This document shows, piece after piece, positions 12,547-13,292 of a DNA stretch of 13,292 nt. The DNA comes from JACCUZ01 sp038246575 (GTDB taxonomy: Bacteria > Actinomycetota > Actinomycetes > JACCUZ01), in the NCBI GenBank assembly GCA_038246575.1, contig JBBRVU010000114.1, positions 1 to 13,292 on the forward strand, written 5' to 3'. Each line of letters begins with the position of its first letter. Position 1 is the first letter of the stretch. The notes under the pieces were generated by a model. It saw only the letters and a list, made by a program, of their open reading frames with translations, made no database searches and was not told the origin of the DNA. The position numbers and the translations under genes were made by a program.

Positions 12547-13292
12547 GCACTCCTCTCGGTGCCACCGGCTCGCCACTGACCGTCGTTCGGCGCAACGCCG
12601 TGCGGGTCAGGCCGCGAGCGGCACTGGCGCTCACCCTCGTGAGCGCGCTCGGGCTGGTGGCGTTCTGCTGGCCGCTGCTGGTCGAGCCGGGCGCCGGGCT
12701 CGACGGCACGACGGCTGCGCCGTGGCTGTTCGTGGTCCTGCTCCCCCTGCTGCTCGCCGTCGTCCTGGCCGAGATCGCCGACGGCGGGATGGACGTCAAG
12801 GCCGTCGCCGTGCTCGGAGTGCTCGCGGCTGTCGGGGCGGCGCTGCGACCACTCGGCGGCGGGACGGCCGGCATCGAGCCGGTGTTCTTCCTGCTGGTGC
12901 TGGCCGGTCGGGCGATGGGCCGAGGCTTCGGCTTCGTGCTCGGTGCGGTGACGTTGTTCGCCAGCGCACTGCTCACGGCCGGGGTCGGGCCGTGGCTGCC
13001 GTTCCAGATGCTCGCCGCCGGCTGGGTGGGGTTCCTGGCCGGCTGCCTTCCCCCCGCCAAGGGCCGGGCCGAGGTCGCGGTCCTCACGGCGTACGCCGTT
13101 GTCGCCGGCCTGGCCTACGGAGCGTTGATGAACCTGCAGCTGTGGCCGTTCGCGATCGGGCTGGACAGCACCATCTCCTACGTCGCGGGCGCTCCGTTGG
13201 CCGACAACCTGGGACGCTTCCTCGCGTTCACCCTGGCCACGTCGCTCGGGTTCGACATCCCGCGGGCGATCGGGACCGCGGTCCTCGTCGCA
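12543..13292 (+). CDS. ECF transporter S component (partial, runs off the right edge)
   Basis: The first 250 codons are seen, starting at the ATG that overlaps the ATPase stop, with no stop before the window end. The protein is a multi-helix membrane protein with a short cytoplasmic N-terminus (residues 1-30, basic: VVRRNAVRVRPR) and five to six hydrophobic segments. A conserved central block contains LAGRAMGRGFGFVLGAVTLF, SALLTAGVGPWLPFQM and GWVGFLAGCLP. This block is typical of actinobacterial ECF S components, the subunits that bind the vitamin. The family alone does not identify the substrate. The B12 riboswitch and the upstream DUF4430 and barrel proteins point to cobalamin or a corrinoid precursor, a role like that of CbrT although not shown to be the same family. 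Confidence 0.88.
   Translation, partial: MSTPLGATGSPLTVVRRNAVRVRPRAALALTLVSALGLVAFCWPLLVEPGAGLDGTTAAPWLFVVLLPLLLAVVLAEIADGGMDVKAVAVLGVLAAVGAALRPLGGGTAGIEPVFFLLVLAGRAMGRGFGFVLGAVTLFASALLTAGVGPWLPFQMLAAGWVGFLAGCLPPAKGRAEVAVLTAYAVVAGLAYGALMNLQLWPFAIGLDSTISYVAGAPLADNLGRFLAFTLATSLGFDIPRAIGTAVLVA

Noticed and set aside
1..13292. tRNA, rRNA, insertion sequences, phage genes or CRISPR arrays
   Set aside because: None were seen on either strand; there is no transposase, integrase or tRNA-like cloverleaf that I could support.

Overview
The window is GC-rich throughout, about 70% by eye. It has strong G/C third-position bias, GTG and TTG starts, and several start codons 6-7 bases after a -10-like hexamer (leaderless translation). 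The gene content is actinobacterial: a DUF3043 membrane protein, the PspA/PspAA/HtpX/PspAB set and actinobacterial-type ECF transporter parts. A Propionibacteriales/Nocardioidaceae-like chromosome is the best guess; this is inference from gene families, not a search.

Left part (1-5168). The 3' end of an unrecognised gene converges on erpA, the A-type iron-sulfur carrier. Then, all on the minus strand, come a glycerate kinase and a compact envelope-stress operon read as pspA > pspAA > htpX > pspAB, with overlaps or gaps of 10 bases or less. pspA diverges from a DUF3043 gene across a 144-base intergenic region that holds a 19-bp inverted repeat over the likely pspA -10.

Middle (5169-7388). A 94-bp nested inverted repeat separates DUF3043 from a convergent aldo/keto reductase. 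The reductase diverges, across only 46 bp, from an ankyrin-repeat lipoprotein gene. That gene is interrupted by an in-frame TAG between its lipobox and its linker, so it is either a recent pseudogene, a sequence error or a readthrough gene. A small conserved hypothetical gene follows on the minus strand.

Right part (7415-13292, open at the edge). A good promoter leads straight into a cobalamin riboswitch, a GC-rich hairpin and a tightly packed plus-strand operon. The operon encodes: (1) a secreted alpha/alpha-barrel protein of the terpenoid-cyclase/prenyltransferase-repeat type; (2) a secreted, C-terminally membrane-anchored DUF4430 protein; (3) an EcfT membrane subunit with a long C-terminal membrane extension; (4) a fused two-domain ECF ATPase; and (5) an ECF substrate-binding S component, cut by the window end. 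Genes 2-5 overlap by ATGA. The animal B12 carriers intrinsic factor and transcobalamin consist of an alpha/alpha barrel plus a DUF4430-like beta domain. The operon therefore looks like a two-gene bacterial counterpart of those carriers, placed under B12 control and in front of an ECF importer. This is the most interesting system in the window: a proposed surface corrinoid capture and uptake apparatus. The riboswitch and ECF parts are clear; the two-protein cobalamin-binding model is inference.
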